A stretch of 64,000 nt of DNA. It comes from Cytobacillus massiliigabonensis. GTDB taxonomy: Bacteria; Bacillota; Bacilli; Bacillales; Cytobacillaceae. A program made the position numbers and the translations under genes. Below are positions 46,607 to 55,900 of the stretch, piece after piece. Where the stretch lies: contig NZ_LT904903.1 in assembly GCF_900199725.1 (NCBI RefSeq), positions 725,850 through 789,849 of the forward strand, written 5' to 3'. Numbering within the stretch: the first letter of the stretch is position 1; each line of letters opens with the position of its first letter. The notes under the pieces were generated by a model, which searched no databases, was not told the origin of the DNA, and was given only the letters and a program-made list of their open reading frames with translations.

Positions 46607-46664
46607 TTGACAGTTGTCCTATATTTTATTAAATTTTATTTATATTCTAATTATTTAGAATATA
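46607..46664 (+). promoter_or_regulatory. Promoter and TTCTAA-N4-TTAGAA operator of the symporter operon
   Basis: TTGACA (46607-46612), 17-bp spacer, TAAATT (46630-46635). Just after it lies a perfect dyad with 10-bp arms, TATATTCTAA-TTAT-TTAGAATATA (46641-46664), covering the expected transcription start. The same core, TTCTAA-N4-TTAGAA, is found in the promoter of the winged-helix regulator gene at 59.1 kb. Confidence 0.65.
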
Positions 46665-46687
46665 ATTGAAACAAAGGGGATGGAATA

Positions 46688-47035
46688 ATGGGGAAATCGG
46701 TTCAAAAAAGCAATTCAAAAAAGGGGGAGGATTTTGAGAAACTTGTTCATACAAGTCATTTTCAGGAACTGATGGCTGCTAAGAAAAAATTTTTAGTTCC
46801 ATCAATTATTGTATTTCTAGGACTGTATTTATTATTTCCAATTTTAATTTCCTATACAAATGCACTGGACAACGCTGCAATTGGGGACATATCATGGGCA
46901 TGGATATATGCACTGCTGTTATTCGTTATGACCTGGGTAATGGCAACGATATATATGAAAAAATCAGCTGTGTTTGATCGTATGGCGGAAAAGGTCTGGA
47001 AGGAAGATGAGTTGGATAGGAGAGAAGCAAAGTGA
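46688..47035 (+). CDS. DUF485-family membrane protein (symporter partner)
   Basis: A 115-residue protein with two membrane helices (about 36-56 and 74-95) and charged ends. Such DUF485 proteins (YwcB/YjcH type) are encoded directly upstream of acetate-type solute:sodium symporters, as here: the stop codon overlaps the next start (GTGA). ATG at 46688 follows AAAGGGGATGGAATA. Probably an accessory subunit. Confidence 0.88.
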   Translation: MGKSVQKSNSKKGEDFEKLVHTSHFQELMAAKKKFLVPSIIVFLGLYLLFPILISYTNALDNAAIGDISWAWIYALLLFVMTWVMATIYMKKSAVFDRMAEKVWKEDELDRREAK

Positions 47036-48570
47036 ATATTACGGTAGTTGTTTTATTTTTATTAATAGTTGCCATGACACTAGCCATTACTTACTATGCT
47101 GCGAAAAGGACAAATACAGCAAATGAATTTTATACGGCTGGGGGAGGATTAACAGGCTGGCAAAATGGTCTGGCTATTTCAGGAGACTATTTATCTGCTG
47201 CTTCTTTCCTTGGAATTGCTGGAGCGATTGCATTAAGCGGATTTGATGGGTTCTTATTTAGTATAGGTTATCTTGTTGCATACTTAGTCGTTTTATTTAT
47301 TGTAGCGGAACCGCTGCGAAATCTTGGAAAATATACCTTAGCGGATATGATTAACTCCCGTTTTGATGCTAAAAAAGTAAGAGCAACTGCCGCTTTAAAT
47401 ACGATTACAATTGTTATTTTTTATATGATTGCCCAATTAGTTGGTGCAGGTGCTTTAATCAAGCTATTATTCGGGATTGATTATTGGCTGGCAGTATTAA
47501 TTGTTGGAATCATGATGACAGTTTATGTTTTATTTGGAGGCATGACAGCAACAAGCTGGGTGCAAATTATTAAGGCTGTTCTGTTAATGCTTGGTACAAT
47601 TATTATTTCTTTTTTGGTACTTTCTCGTTTCAACTTCAATATATTCGAAATGTTTACCACCATGAAAACAGCGACACCGTTAGGCGAAGCCTACTTAAAT
47701 CCAGGTGTAAAATACAAGGTGCCACTAGATACAATTTCCCTCATGATCGCGCTTGTGTTTGGAACAGCGGGACTCCCACATATACTAATGAGATTTTTCA
47801 CTGTAAGAGATGCAAAAACAGCAAGAAGCTCCGTTATTTGGGCGACTTGGATCGTTGGCATATTTTATGTCATGACAATATTCTTAGGTTTTGGTGCTGC
47901 AGCATTTGTTGGTGCGGATGTTATTCAAGCGAGTAATGCAGCTGGGAATATGGCTGCCCCATTACTTGCGAAGGTGTTAGGCGGAGATATCCTCATGTCA
48001 TTTGTTTCTGCAGTAGCATTTGCAACGATTTTGGCTGTAGTTGCTGGCTTAGTTTTATCAGGTGCTTCAGCATTTGCTCATGATATTTATGGACAAATCA
48101 TTAAAAGAGGAAAAGCAACGGAAAGGGAACAGATGCTAGCTGCTAAATATGCCTCATTGGGTGTTTCTGTGTTTTCTATTTTGTTAGCACTTTTTGCACA
48201 AAATTTAAATGTTGCCTTTCTCGTCTCACTAGCCTTTTGTGTGGCTGCCAGTGCAAACCTGCCTGTTATCATTTTCACAATTTATTGGAAGCGTTTTAAT
48301 ACAGCTGGGGCAATGACAGGAATGATCTCGGGTCTTGTATCTGCTCTTATTCTTGTAGCGATTAGTCCAAGTGTTATCTCTCCAGTTGAGGGGGCAGCAT
48401 TATTTACAGGTAATCCTATTTTTCCATTAACAAATCCTGCCTTGCTGTCTGTTCCAATTGGTTTTATCGGTTCAGTTATTGGTACCCTCGTTTCCAGCAA
48501 ACAGGATGCAAAACGATATGCAGAGGTAAAGGTCAAAGCAAATACTGGTTACCGTGCACCATTAAATTAA
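47032..48570 (+). CDS. Cation/acetate-type solute:sodium symporter (ActP/YwcA-like)
   Basis: A 512-residue, 13-helix symporter of the SSS family. Typical segments: NEFYTAGGGLTGWQNGLAIS, GDYLSAASFLGIAGAIALSG, ADMINSRFDAKKVRATAALN, GTAGLPHILMRFFTVRDAKT and LAVVAGLVLSGASAFAHDIY. The set matches monocarboxylate (acetate) carriers. GTG start overlaps the DUF485 stop. The operon promoter carries a likely operator shared with the regulator gene at 59.1 kb. Terminator downstream. Confidence 0.9.
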   Translation: MNITVVVLFLLIVAMTLAITYYAAKRTNTANEFYTAGGGLTGWQNGLAISGDYLSAASFLGIAGAIALSGFDGFLFSIGYLVAYLVVLFIVAEPLRNLGKYTLADMINSRFDAKKVRATAALNTITIVIFYMIAQLVGAGALIKLLFGIDYWLAVLIVGIMMTVYVLFGGMTATSWVQIIKAVLLMLGTIIISFLVLSRFNFNIFEMFTTMKTATPLGEAYLNPGVKYKVPLDTISLMIALVFGTAGLPHILMRFFTVRDAKTARSSVIWATWIVGIFYVMTIFLGFGAAAFVGADVIQASNAAGNMAAPLLAKVLGGDILMSFVSAVAFATILAVVAGLVLSGASAFAHDIYGQIIKRGKATEREQMLAAKYASLGVSVFSILLALFAQNLNVAFLVSLAFCVAASANLPVIIFTIYWKRFNTAGAMTGMISGLVSALILVAISPSVISPVEGAALFTGNPIFPLTNPALLSVPIGFIGSVIGTLVSSKQDAKRYAEVKVKANTGYRAPLN

Positions 48571-48575
48571 AAAAA

Positions 48576-48615
48576 GAGGGGCAAGTACAGAAATTTTGTA
48601 CCTTGCCTTTTTTTA
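48576..48615 (+). terminator. Terminator of the symporter operon
   Basis: AGGGGCAAGTAC / GTACCTTGCCTTTTTTT hairpin. Confidence 0.9.
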
Positions 48616-48713
48616 TTTCAAAAAATTTATCTATATTAAGAAGGAAAAGAGTAAGAAGTAAGAGAATGAGATAATACTAGACAGTAAATTTTTTTAATGA
48701 GAGGATGGTTTAC

Positions 48714-49229
48714 ATGCAGTCTAGACCAGAAGCAAATGAATATGCCCCTTATTATTCCGGATATGTTGGTTTAGTTCCGGATGGAGACATCATACATATA
48801 TTAATGGAGCAAGTGGAGGAAACGATTCAGCTTCTGCAAGACATCTCTGAAAAACAGAGCCTATTTCGATATGCGGATGGAAAATGGAGTGTAAAGGAAG
48901 TCATTGGGCATGTAGCAGATACAGAGCGGATTATGGCATATCGTTTACTTTGCATTGCCCGTGGGGAAACTTTATCGCTGCCTGGTTTTGATGAAAATCC
49001 CTATGTAATTAATGCATCCTTTGATCGCTTGCCTATTAAAGAGCATATTGAAAATTTAAGGGCAGTTCGGCAATCAACGATTCAATTGCTGAAGGGGCTG
49101 GATAATCAAGTATGGGCTAGAATAGGGAGTGCAAATGATGTAGATGTTTCAGTCCGTGCACTTGCATATATTATAGCTGGACATGAGCGACATCACCGTC
49201 AATTGTTGAAAGAGCGCTATTTATTATAA
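48714..49229 (+). CDS. DinB-family putative metal-dependent protein
   Basis: About 171 residues with DinB-fold features: WSVKEVIGHVADTERIMAYR near residues 59-78 and IIAGHERHHRQLLKERY at the C-terminus, giving the three-His site. Related to YfiT/bacillithiol-transferase-like proteins. The ATG at 48714 has GAGAGG about 9 bp upstream; the ATG at 48705 is too close to it. Only a distant relative of the DinB-like protein at 9.2 kb. Confidence 0.83.
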   Translation: MQSRPEANEYAPYYSGYVGLVPDGDIIHILMEQVEETIQLLQDISEKQSLFRYADGKWSVKEVIGHVADTERIMAYRLLCIARGETLSLPGFDENPYVINASFDRLPIKEHIENLRAVRQSTIQLLKGLDNQVWARIGSANDVDVSVRALAYIIAGHERHHRQLLKERYLL

Positions 49230-49241
49230 TTGTTATGAACG

Positions 49242-49275
49242 AAAAACTGCTAAACTTGCTTTGGCAGTTTTTTTG
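49242..49275 (+). terminator. Terminator of the second DinB-like gene
   Basis: AAACTGC / GGCAGTTT stem with T run. Confidence 0.8.
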
Positions 49276-49287
49276 TTAAGAAAAAAG

Positions 49288-49313
49288 TGTCACAAAAATG
49301 TGTCCTATGCGAC
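49288..49313 (+). promoter_or_regulatory. ECF-sigma-type promoter of the sigma operon
   Basis: TGTCAC (49288-49293), 16 bp, CGAC (49310-49313). This resembles the TGAAAC/TGTAAC N16-17 CGTC/CGAC promoters read by Bacillus ECF sigma factors such as SigX and SigW, and it sits 37 bp before the sigma gene, as expected for autoregulation. Confidence 0.7.
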
Positions 49314-49349
49314 TAATCGGTATGACAGTTAAAAGTAGGTGAGTGAGAT

Positions 49350-49880
49350 TTGGATAATAAGAGAAGGCATCTCGTGATGGAATGGTATGAATCCTATTAT
49401 GATGATGTTTACCGTTTTATCTTATATATGCTCGGTGATAAACAGCTTTGTGAGGATTTCGTACATGATACGTTTGTTCGTGCATATACAGCAATGGAAC
49501 GATTCGATCAGCGCTCCAGTGTAAAAACATGGCTTTTTAGCATTGCCAGGCATTTAGTTTTAGACGAAATCCGTAAACGAAAGCGGAGAAAATTATTCCC
49601 ATTTGAAAAGGATATCCCATCTTCTTTAAATGTGGAGCAGCTGTTTGAGCATAAAGAAGCTGTGCTTGAACTGATGAGTGATATTCAAAAATTAAAGCCG
49701 AACTATCGGATGGTAATCATTTTAAAAATGGTTGAGGATTGCTCCACAAAAGAAATCTCAGACATTCTAGATTGGTCTGAAGCAAAGGTGCGCAAAACGT
49801 TATCAAGAGCAATGCATTCACTTAGAATAATGAACAGGAAGGAAGAAGGAGGTGGGCGAATTGAGCAAACATTTAGATGA
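49350..49880 (+). CDS. ECF sigma factor (SigX-like)
   Basis: A 176-residue sigma-70 family factor with only regions 2 and 4. Region 2: YDDVYRFILYMLGDKQLCED, FVHDTFVRAYTAMERFDQRS, SVKTWLFSIARHLVLDEIRK. Region 4: LKPNYRMVIILKMVEDCSTK, EISDILDWSEAKVRKTLSRA. Similarity by eye is strongest to B. subtilis SigX, which governs envelope charge and antimicrobial-peptide resistance. TTG start at 49350 after AGGTGAGTGAGAT. It overlaps the anti-sigma gene by 20 bp. Confidence 0.87.
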   Translation: MDNKRRHLVMEWYESYYDDVYRFILYMLGDKQLCEDFVHDTFVRAYTAMERFDQRSSVKTWLFSIARHLVLDEIRKRKRRKLFPFEKDIPSSLNVEQLFEHKEAVLELMSDIQKLKPNYRMVIILKMVEDCSTKEISDILDWSEAKVRKTLSRAMHSLRIMNRKEEGGGRIEQTFR

Positions 49881-50766
49881 CCAATGGAAGCAGCTCCAGC
49901 AATTTAAACCTCCAAGTCATGAAAAAGATCAAATAAAGAAAAGAATTTGGCAAACGATTCAAGAGGAACATGCACAAAAATCACCTAACATGTTTCTTCC
50001 GCTGAAAGAAATAATAACGGCTTGTCTTCTTGTTCTAATTAGTGGAAGCTTCTTTTGGCTGATTTTTCAGGAAAGTGGAGAGCCGCAAACAGCTGCAAAT
50101 CCCTCTATCGATTATGAGAAATTTAGTTGGGCGCTTGAGGATGTCTATAGCAAGAAAGCAGACGAAGGTTTGGAGCTTTTTCAAGAAAAGCAATCAGTCC
50201 CCGTCGGAACAGTGCAGGAAGTAACCGAAGAAGAGATGAAAACTATCACGGAACAATTGCCAATGTTTGTTGAGGAGGAGCTGGAACAATTCCCCTATCC
50301 AACAACGATGTATATTGAGCATGTGAAAATGATGGATACGGCACTAAGATACCATTTTTTCATTCCGAATAAGGATAAATGGATTTACTTCACTTTTGAT
50401 TATCCGAAGCTTGAATATGCAGAAATTTTTCATGCGATGTCAACGCTGGCATTTGAGGGCAAGAAGCCATACAGTCATGATGAGCAGCTATATGTCAACC
50501 ACGGTTATGGAAGCATGCCATTTCCAGTTGGATTGAAGCCATACTCAATTACCTCATATAAGGAAATCTATTATTGGGATGAAGGGTCTAATAAGGCGTA
50601 TTCGAAATATATAGAAACCATTCTTGCATCCGGCTGGAAAAAGACAGCATCAGATGGACAAAGACATACATTCGTTTCATTAGATGGGAATGTAGAGATA
50701 AGTATCAGATGGGCAGGAAGAGAATTAATTTATGAGTTTGATTATCCGAATAGAGAAGAAGAATAG
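49861..50766 (+). CDS. Putative membrane anti-sigma factor
   Basis: About 301 residues: cytoplasmic N-terminus (LSKHLDDQWKQLQQFKPPSH), one membrane helix (about 53-72), and a large outside domain. The single-pass layout and translational coupling to the sigma gene are those of RsiX-type anti-sigma factors. No ZAS zinc motif (HxxxCxxC) is present. TTG 49861 follows AGGAGGTGGGCGAA; GTG 49852 is part of that site. Its signal is unknown. Confidence 0.78.
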   Translation: MSKHLDDQWKQLQQFKPPSHEKDQIKKRIWQTIQEEHAQKSPNMFLPLKEIITACLLVLISGSFFWLIFQESGEPQTAANPSIDYEKFSWALEDVYSKKADEGLELFQEKQSVPVGTVQEVTEEEMKTITEQLPMFVEEELEQFPYPTTMYIEHVKMMDTALRYHFFIPNKDKWIYFTFDYPKLEYAEIFHAMSTLAFEGKKPYSHDEQLYVNHGYGSMPFPVGLKPYSITSYKEIYYWDEGSNKAYSKYIETILASGWKKTASDGQRHTFVSLDGNVEISIRWAGRELIYEFDYPNREEE

Positions 50767-50782
50767 TGTAAAAGCATGAACG

Positions 50783-50821
50783 AATAAATGCGTTTCTACA
50801 AATCGTAGAGACGCATTTATA
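50783..50821 (+). terminator. Terminator of the sigma/anti-sigma operon
   Basis: ATAAATGCGTTTCTAC / GTAGAGACGCATTTAT stem with a 5-nt loop. Confidence 0.82.
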
Positions 50822-50894
50822 ATGAGGAAGGAAGAACAGGAATTTTCAGACATTTTGTCGAATTAGTTTACTAATTAATTTTATGAGGTGGACT

Positions 50895-52025
50895 ATGGAA
50901 TTTGTAATAAATAATGAATGTTTTAACAAAGCAATTACAGATGTCAGTAAAGCAATTTCACTAAAAACAACTTTATCTATTTTGTCAGGTATTAAAATCG
51001 TTGCCAATAGTAATTGCTTAATTCTTGTCGGAAGCAATTCTGATATTGTTATTGAAAAAATTATTCCTTTAATGATGGATGATGAAAAAGTATTGGAAGT
51101 TTATGATACAGGCAGTGTTGTAGTATCGGCAAAATATTTAAGTGAAATTGCCAGAAAGCTGCCTAAAGATATCCATTTAAAAGTAAACGAAAAACAATTA
51201 GTTACCATTCAGTCTGATGAGATTATTACCACCCTAAACGGCTTTCATTCTGAAGAGTATCCAAGACTTCCTCAAATTGATGAGACTACATGTATTAAAA
51301 TCTCAAGCATGGAATTAATAGAAATAATCAATCAGACGTCATTTGCAGTTTCTAAAAGTGAGTCGAGACCCGTCCTTACAGGAGTAAATTTGTCATTCAA
51401 TGAAAAACATCTTTCCTGTGCAGCAACTAATTCCCAACGGTTAGCATTTAGAGAAATTCCTATAAGGACAGATGTAAATGGTTCCTTCATTGTTCCGAGT
51501 TCTAGCCTAAACGAGTTAACCAAGCTATTTAAAAATGAAGCAGGTCCAATACATATTTATATAACAGATAATTATATCGTGTTTAAGTCAAATACTATCT
51601 CACTTTTTTCAAGGCTCATCGAAGGGAACTATCCTAACGTTTCAGGCTTATTGCCAAAGGAATCAAAGACAATAATCATTATGGACACTAATCAGCTATT
51701 GAAAGGGATTGATAGAGCCTGTCTTTTTGCAAATGAATGGAAAAATAACAATGTAAATCTTGAAATCATAGATGGCTCTATAATGAAAATTTCTTCTAAC
51801 TCAACAGAAATAGGGAAAATAGAAGAAACACAAACGATTAAGATGATTAAGGGAGAGACAGATTTAAGTATCTCGCTTGATGGAAGCTTTTTCATTGATG
51901 CTTTAAAGGCAATAAAAGAAGAAGAGATCAGAATAAGCTTTGGCGGTCCGATGAGACCAGTTTTAATTGAGCCTGTAAATAATCCTTTTCATCTTCATCT
52001 GATTTCACCAGTGCGGACTTATTAA
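50895..52025 (+). CDS. DNA polymerase III beta clamp paralogue
   Basis: A 376-residue three-domain sliding clamp. It follows the DnaN pattern: SKAISLKTTLSILSGIKIVA, GSVVVSAKYLSEIARKLPKD, GFHSEEYPRLPQI, TSFAVSKSESRPVLTGVNLS, ATNSQRLAFREIPI, LFSRLIEGNYPNVSGLLPKE, and a C-terminal MRPVLIEPVNNPFHLHLISP ending PVRTY, the place where DnaN ends M-PMR. The dnaA-dnaN-recF origin neighbourhood is absent, so this is an additional copy. ATG at 50895 follows GAGGTGGACT. No repair polymerase gene is adjacent. Confidence 0.9.
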   Translation: MEFVINNECFNKAITDVSKAISLKTTLSILSGIKIVANSNCLILVGSNSDIVIEKIIPLMMDDEKVLEVYDTGSVVVSAKYLSEIARKLPKDIHLKVNEKQLVTIQSDEIITTLNGFHSEEYPRLPQIDETTCIKISSMELIEIINQTSFAVSKSESRPVLTGVNLSFNEKHLSCAATNSQRLAFREIPIRTDVNGSFIVPSSSLNELTKLFKNEAGPIHIYITDNYIVFKSNTISLFSRLIEGNYPNVSGLLPKESKTIIIMDTNQLLKGIDRACLFANEWKNNNVNLEIIDGSIMKISSNSTEIGKIEETQTIKMIKGETDLSISLDGSFFIDALKAIKEEEIRISFGGPMRPVLIEPVNNPFHLHLISPVRTY

Positions 52026-52087
52026 GTTAAATGGGCACTGATTAATTGAAATAGTAAAGTGATAAATTTGACTAGGGAGTGATAAAG

Positions 52088-52900
52088 ATGACAGTAGTTT
52101 TGAATGAAAACTTAGCCCATCGAATTGAGCAATCAGAAATAGATGCTCTACATTCTAGATTAAGTGCGGTGCAAGGGATTTTTAATAATCCGATGGATGT
52201 TCAAATTGAGAAATTTGGAAATGCAACCGCGTTTACTGTGAAAATGATACCTGGACCATCTTTCAATACGGTGAAGGGACTAGCTGATGGGGATGAGAGG
52301 TATATTGATGATATCATAGATTTCTATAATAAAAGGAATATTCCAGCGCGGTTTGAACTAACCCCTGCAAATGTATCTCCGGAGTTATTAACCATCCTTT
52401 CGGAAAAGGGATTTTACCAAAAGGATTTTCATTCAAGTTTATATACATCAGCTTTGCCTGATCAGGAACCTGAAGCAACGGATATAGCTATTCGTAGGCT
52501 AAATAAAAATGAGTTTGATCTTTTCGCTGACATTTATATAAAGAGCTTTGGTCTCCCAGATTTCGTTAAGGAAGGAATCGCTCAAAACAATGCTGTTCTT
52601 TATGGGTTTGATAATTGGACCTTTTATCTTGCTGCGGTTGAAGATGAGCCTGCAGGCATTGGGGTCATTTTTGTGCAGGATAAAATTTCTACTCTCGCAG
52701 CAGCGGCAACTATTCCGCAATTTAGAAATAAAGGAGTGCATCAGGCTCTAATTCATAAATGCCTTCAACATGCAGCTTTTCAAACGTGCGATCTAGCTGT
52801 TGGTCAAGCAAAGTATGCAAGCATTAGCCAAAATAATATGGAAAGAGCCGGAATGAAGATAGCATATACTAAAGCAATATGGGTGCAGAGAGAATCGTAG
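52088..52900 (+). CDS. GNAT-family N-acetyltransferase
   Basis: About 270 residues. The C-terminal half has the acetyltransferase fold: IAIRRLNKNEFDLFADIYIK, then FYLAAVEDEPAGIGVIFVQD, TLAAAATIPQFRNKGVHQAL (the acetyl-CoA loop, Gln/Arg-x-x-Gly-x-Gly-like), AVGQAKYASISQNNMERAGM. The N-terminal half is an unassigned domain. ATG at 52088 follows AGGGAGTGATAAAG. The large repeat array begins about 30 bp after its stop. Confidence 0.8.
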   Translation: MTVVLNENLAHRIEQSEIDALHSRLSAVQGIFNNPMDVQIEKFGNATAFTVKMIPGPSFNTVKGLADGDERYIDDIIDFYNKRNIPARFELTPANVSPELLTILSEKGFYQKDFHSSLYTSALPDQEPEATDIAIRRLNKNEFDLFADIYIKSFGLPDFVKEGIAQNNAVLYGFDNWTFYLAAVEDEPAGIGVIFVQDKISTLAAAATIPQFRNKGVHQALIHKCLQHAAFQTCDLAVGQAKYASISQNNMERAGMKIAYTKAIWVQRES

Positions 52901-52929
52901 TTTGGGTATGAAACTTGAAATCTAAGAAG

Positions 52930-55900
52930 AACGAAAAAATTGTAGCCATGAAGGGTTCATGGAGCCCGAAATGATAGGTTAACAAAAAACTGGTAGCCAT
53001 GGAGGGGTCATGGAGACCGAAGTGATGAGTGAACGATAAAAACGGTAGCCATGAAGGGTTCATGAATCCCGAAATGATGAGTGAACGAAAAAACCGGTAG
53101 CCATGAAGGGGTCATGGAGCCCGAAATGATGAGTGAACGAAAAAACTGGTAGCCATGAAGGGTTCATGAAGCCCGAAATGATGAGTGAACATAAAAACTG
53201 GTAGCCATGAAGGGTTCATGAAGCCCGAAATGATGAGTGAACATAAAAACTGGTAGCCATGAAGCGGTCATGAATCCCGAAATGATGAGTGAACGAAAAA
53301 AACGGTAGCCATGAAGCGGTCATGAATCCCGAAATGATGAGTGAACGAAAAAACCGGTAGCCATGAAGCGGTCATGAAGCCCGAAATGATGAGTGAACGA
53401 TAAAAACGGTAGCCATGAAGGGTTCATGGAGCCCGAAATGATGAGTGAACATAAAAACTGGTAGCCATGAAGGGTTCATGAATCCCGAAATGATGAGTGA
53501 ACGAAAAAACTGGTAGCCATGAAGGGTTCATGAAGCCCGAAATGATGAGTGAACATAAAAACTGGTAGCCATGAAGGGTTCATGAATCCCGAAATGATGA
53601 GTGAACGAAAAAACCGGTAGCCATGAAGCGCTCATGAATCCCGAAATGATGAGTGAACGAAAAAACTGGTAGCCATGAAGGGTTCATGAATCCCGAAATG
53701 ATGAGTGAACGATAAAAACGGTAGCCATGAAGGGTTCATGGAGCCCGAAATGATGAGTGAACGAAAAAACCGGTAGCCATGAAGCGGTTATGAATCCCGA
53801 AATGATAGGTGAACAGAAAAACTGGTAGCCATGAAGGGTTCATGAATCCCGAAATGATGAGTGAACGATAAAAACGGTAGCCATGAAGGGTTCATGGAGC
53901 CCGAAATGATGAGTGAACATAAAAACTGGTAGCCATGAAGGGTTCATGAATCCCGAAATGATGAGTGAACGAAAAAACTGGTAGCCATGAAGGGTTCATG
54001 AAGCCCGAAATGATGAGTGAACATAAAAACTGGTAGCCATGAAGGGTTCATGAATCCCGAAATGATGAGTGAACGAAAAAACCGGTAGCCATGAAGCGCT
54101 CATGAATCCCGAAATGATGAGTGAACGAAAAAACTGGTAGCCATGAAGGGTTCATGAATCCCGAAATGATGAGTGAACGATAAAAACGGTAGCCATGAAG
54201 GGTTCATGGAGCCCGAAATGATGAGTGAACGAAAAAACCGGTAGCCATGAAGCGGTTATGAATCCCGAAATGATAGGTGAACAGAAAAACTGGTAGCCAT
54301 GAAGGGTTCATGAATCCCGAAATGATGAGTGAACGATAAAAACGGTAGCCATGAAGGGTTCATGGAGCCCGAAATGATGAGTGAACATAAAAACTGGTAG
54401 CCATGAAGGGTTCATGAATCCCGAAATGATGAGTGAACGAAAAAACTGGTAGCCATGAAGGGTTCATGAAGCCCGAAATGATGAGTGAACATAAAAACTG
54501 GTAGCCATGAAGGGTTCATGAATCCCGAAATGATGAGTGAACGAAAAAACCGGTAGCCATGAAGCGCTCATGAATCCCGAAATGATGAGTGAACGAAAAA
54601 ACTGGTAGCCATGAAGGGTTCATGAATCCCGAAATGATGAGTGAACGATAAAAACGGTAGCCATGAAGGGTTCATGGAGCCCGAAATGATGAGTGAACGA
54701 AAAAACCGGTAGCCATGAAGCGGTTATGAATCCCGAAATGATAGGTGAACAGAAAAACTGGTAGCCATGAAGGGTTCATGAATCCCGAAATGATGAGTGA
54801 ACGATAAAAACGGTAGCCATGAAGGGTTCATGGAGCCCGAAATGATGAGTGAACATAAAAACTGGTAGCCATGAAGGGTTCATGAATCCCGAAATGATGA
54901 GTGAACGAAAAAACTGGTAGCCATGAAGGGTTCATGAAGCCCGAAATGATGAGTGAACATAAAAACTGGTAGCCATGAAGGGTTCATGAATCCCGAAATG
55001 ATGAGTGAACGAAAAAACCGGTAGCCATGAAGCGCTCATGAATCCCGAAATGATGAGTGAACGAAAAAACTGGTAGCCATGAAGGGTTCATGAATCCCGA
55101 AATGATGAGTGAACGATAAAAACGGTAGCCATGAAGGGTTCATGGAGCCCGAAATGATGAGTGAACGAAAAAACCGGTAGCCATGAAGCGGTTATGAATC
55201 CCGAAATGATAGGTGAACAGAAAAACTGGTAGCCATGAAGGGTTCATGAATCCCGAAATGATGAGTGAACGATAAAAACGGTAGCCATGAAGGGTTCATG
55301 GAGCCCGAAATGATGAGTGAACATAAAAACTGGTAGCCATGAAGGGTTCATGAATCCCGAAATGATGAGTGAACGAAAAAACTGGTAGCCATGAAGGGTT
55401 CATGAAGCCCGAAATGATGAGTGAACATAAAAACTGGTAGCCATGAAGGGTTCATGAATCCCGAAATGATGAGTGAACGAAAAAACCGGTAGCCATGAAG
55501 CGCTCATGAATCCCGAAATGATGAGTGAACGAAAAAACTGGTAGCCATGAAGGGTTCATGAATCCCGAAATGATGAGTGAACGATAAAAACGGTAGCCAT
55601 GAAGGGTTCATGGAGCCCGAAATGATGAGTGAACGAAAAAACCGGTAGCCATGAAGCGGTTATGAATCCCGAAATGATAGGTGAACAGAAAAACTGGTAG
55701 CCATGAAGGGTTCATGAATCCCGAAATGATGAGTGAACGATAAAAACGGTAGCCATGAAGGGTTCATGGAGCCCGAAATGATGAGTGAACATAAAAACTG
55801 GTAGCCATGAAGGGTTCATGAATCCCGAAATGATGAGTGAACGAAAAAACTGGTAGCCATGAAGGGTTCATGAAGCCCGAAATGATGAGTGAACATAAAA

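Noticed and set aside
52869-53063. 64-residue minus-strand ORF with HFGLHEPFMAT-type repeats
   Set aside because: It is a translation of the 52-bp repeats; the frame shifts each unit and stops soon appear, with no ribosome binding site.
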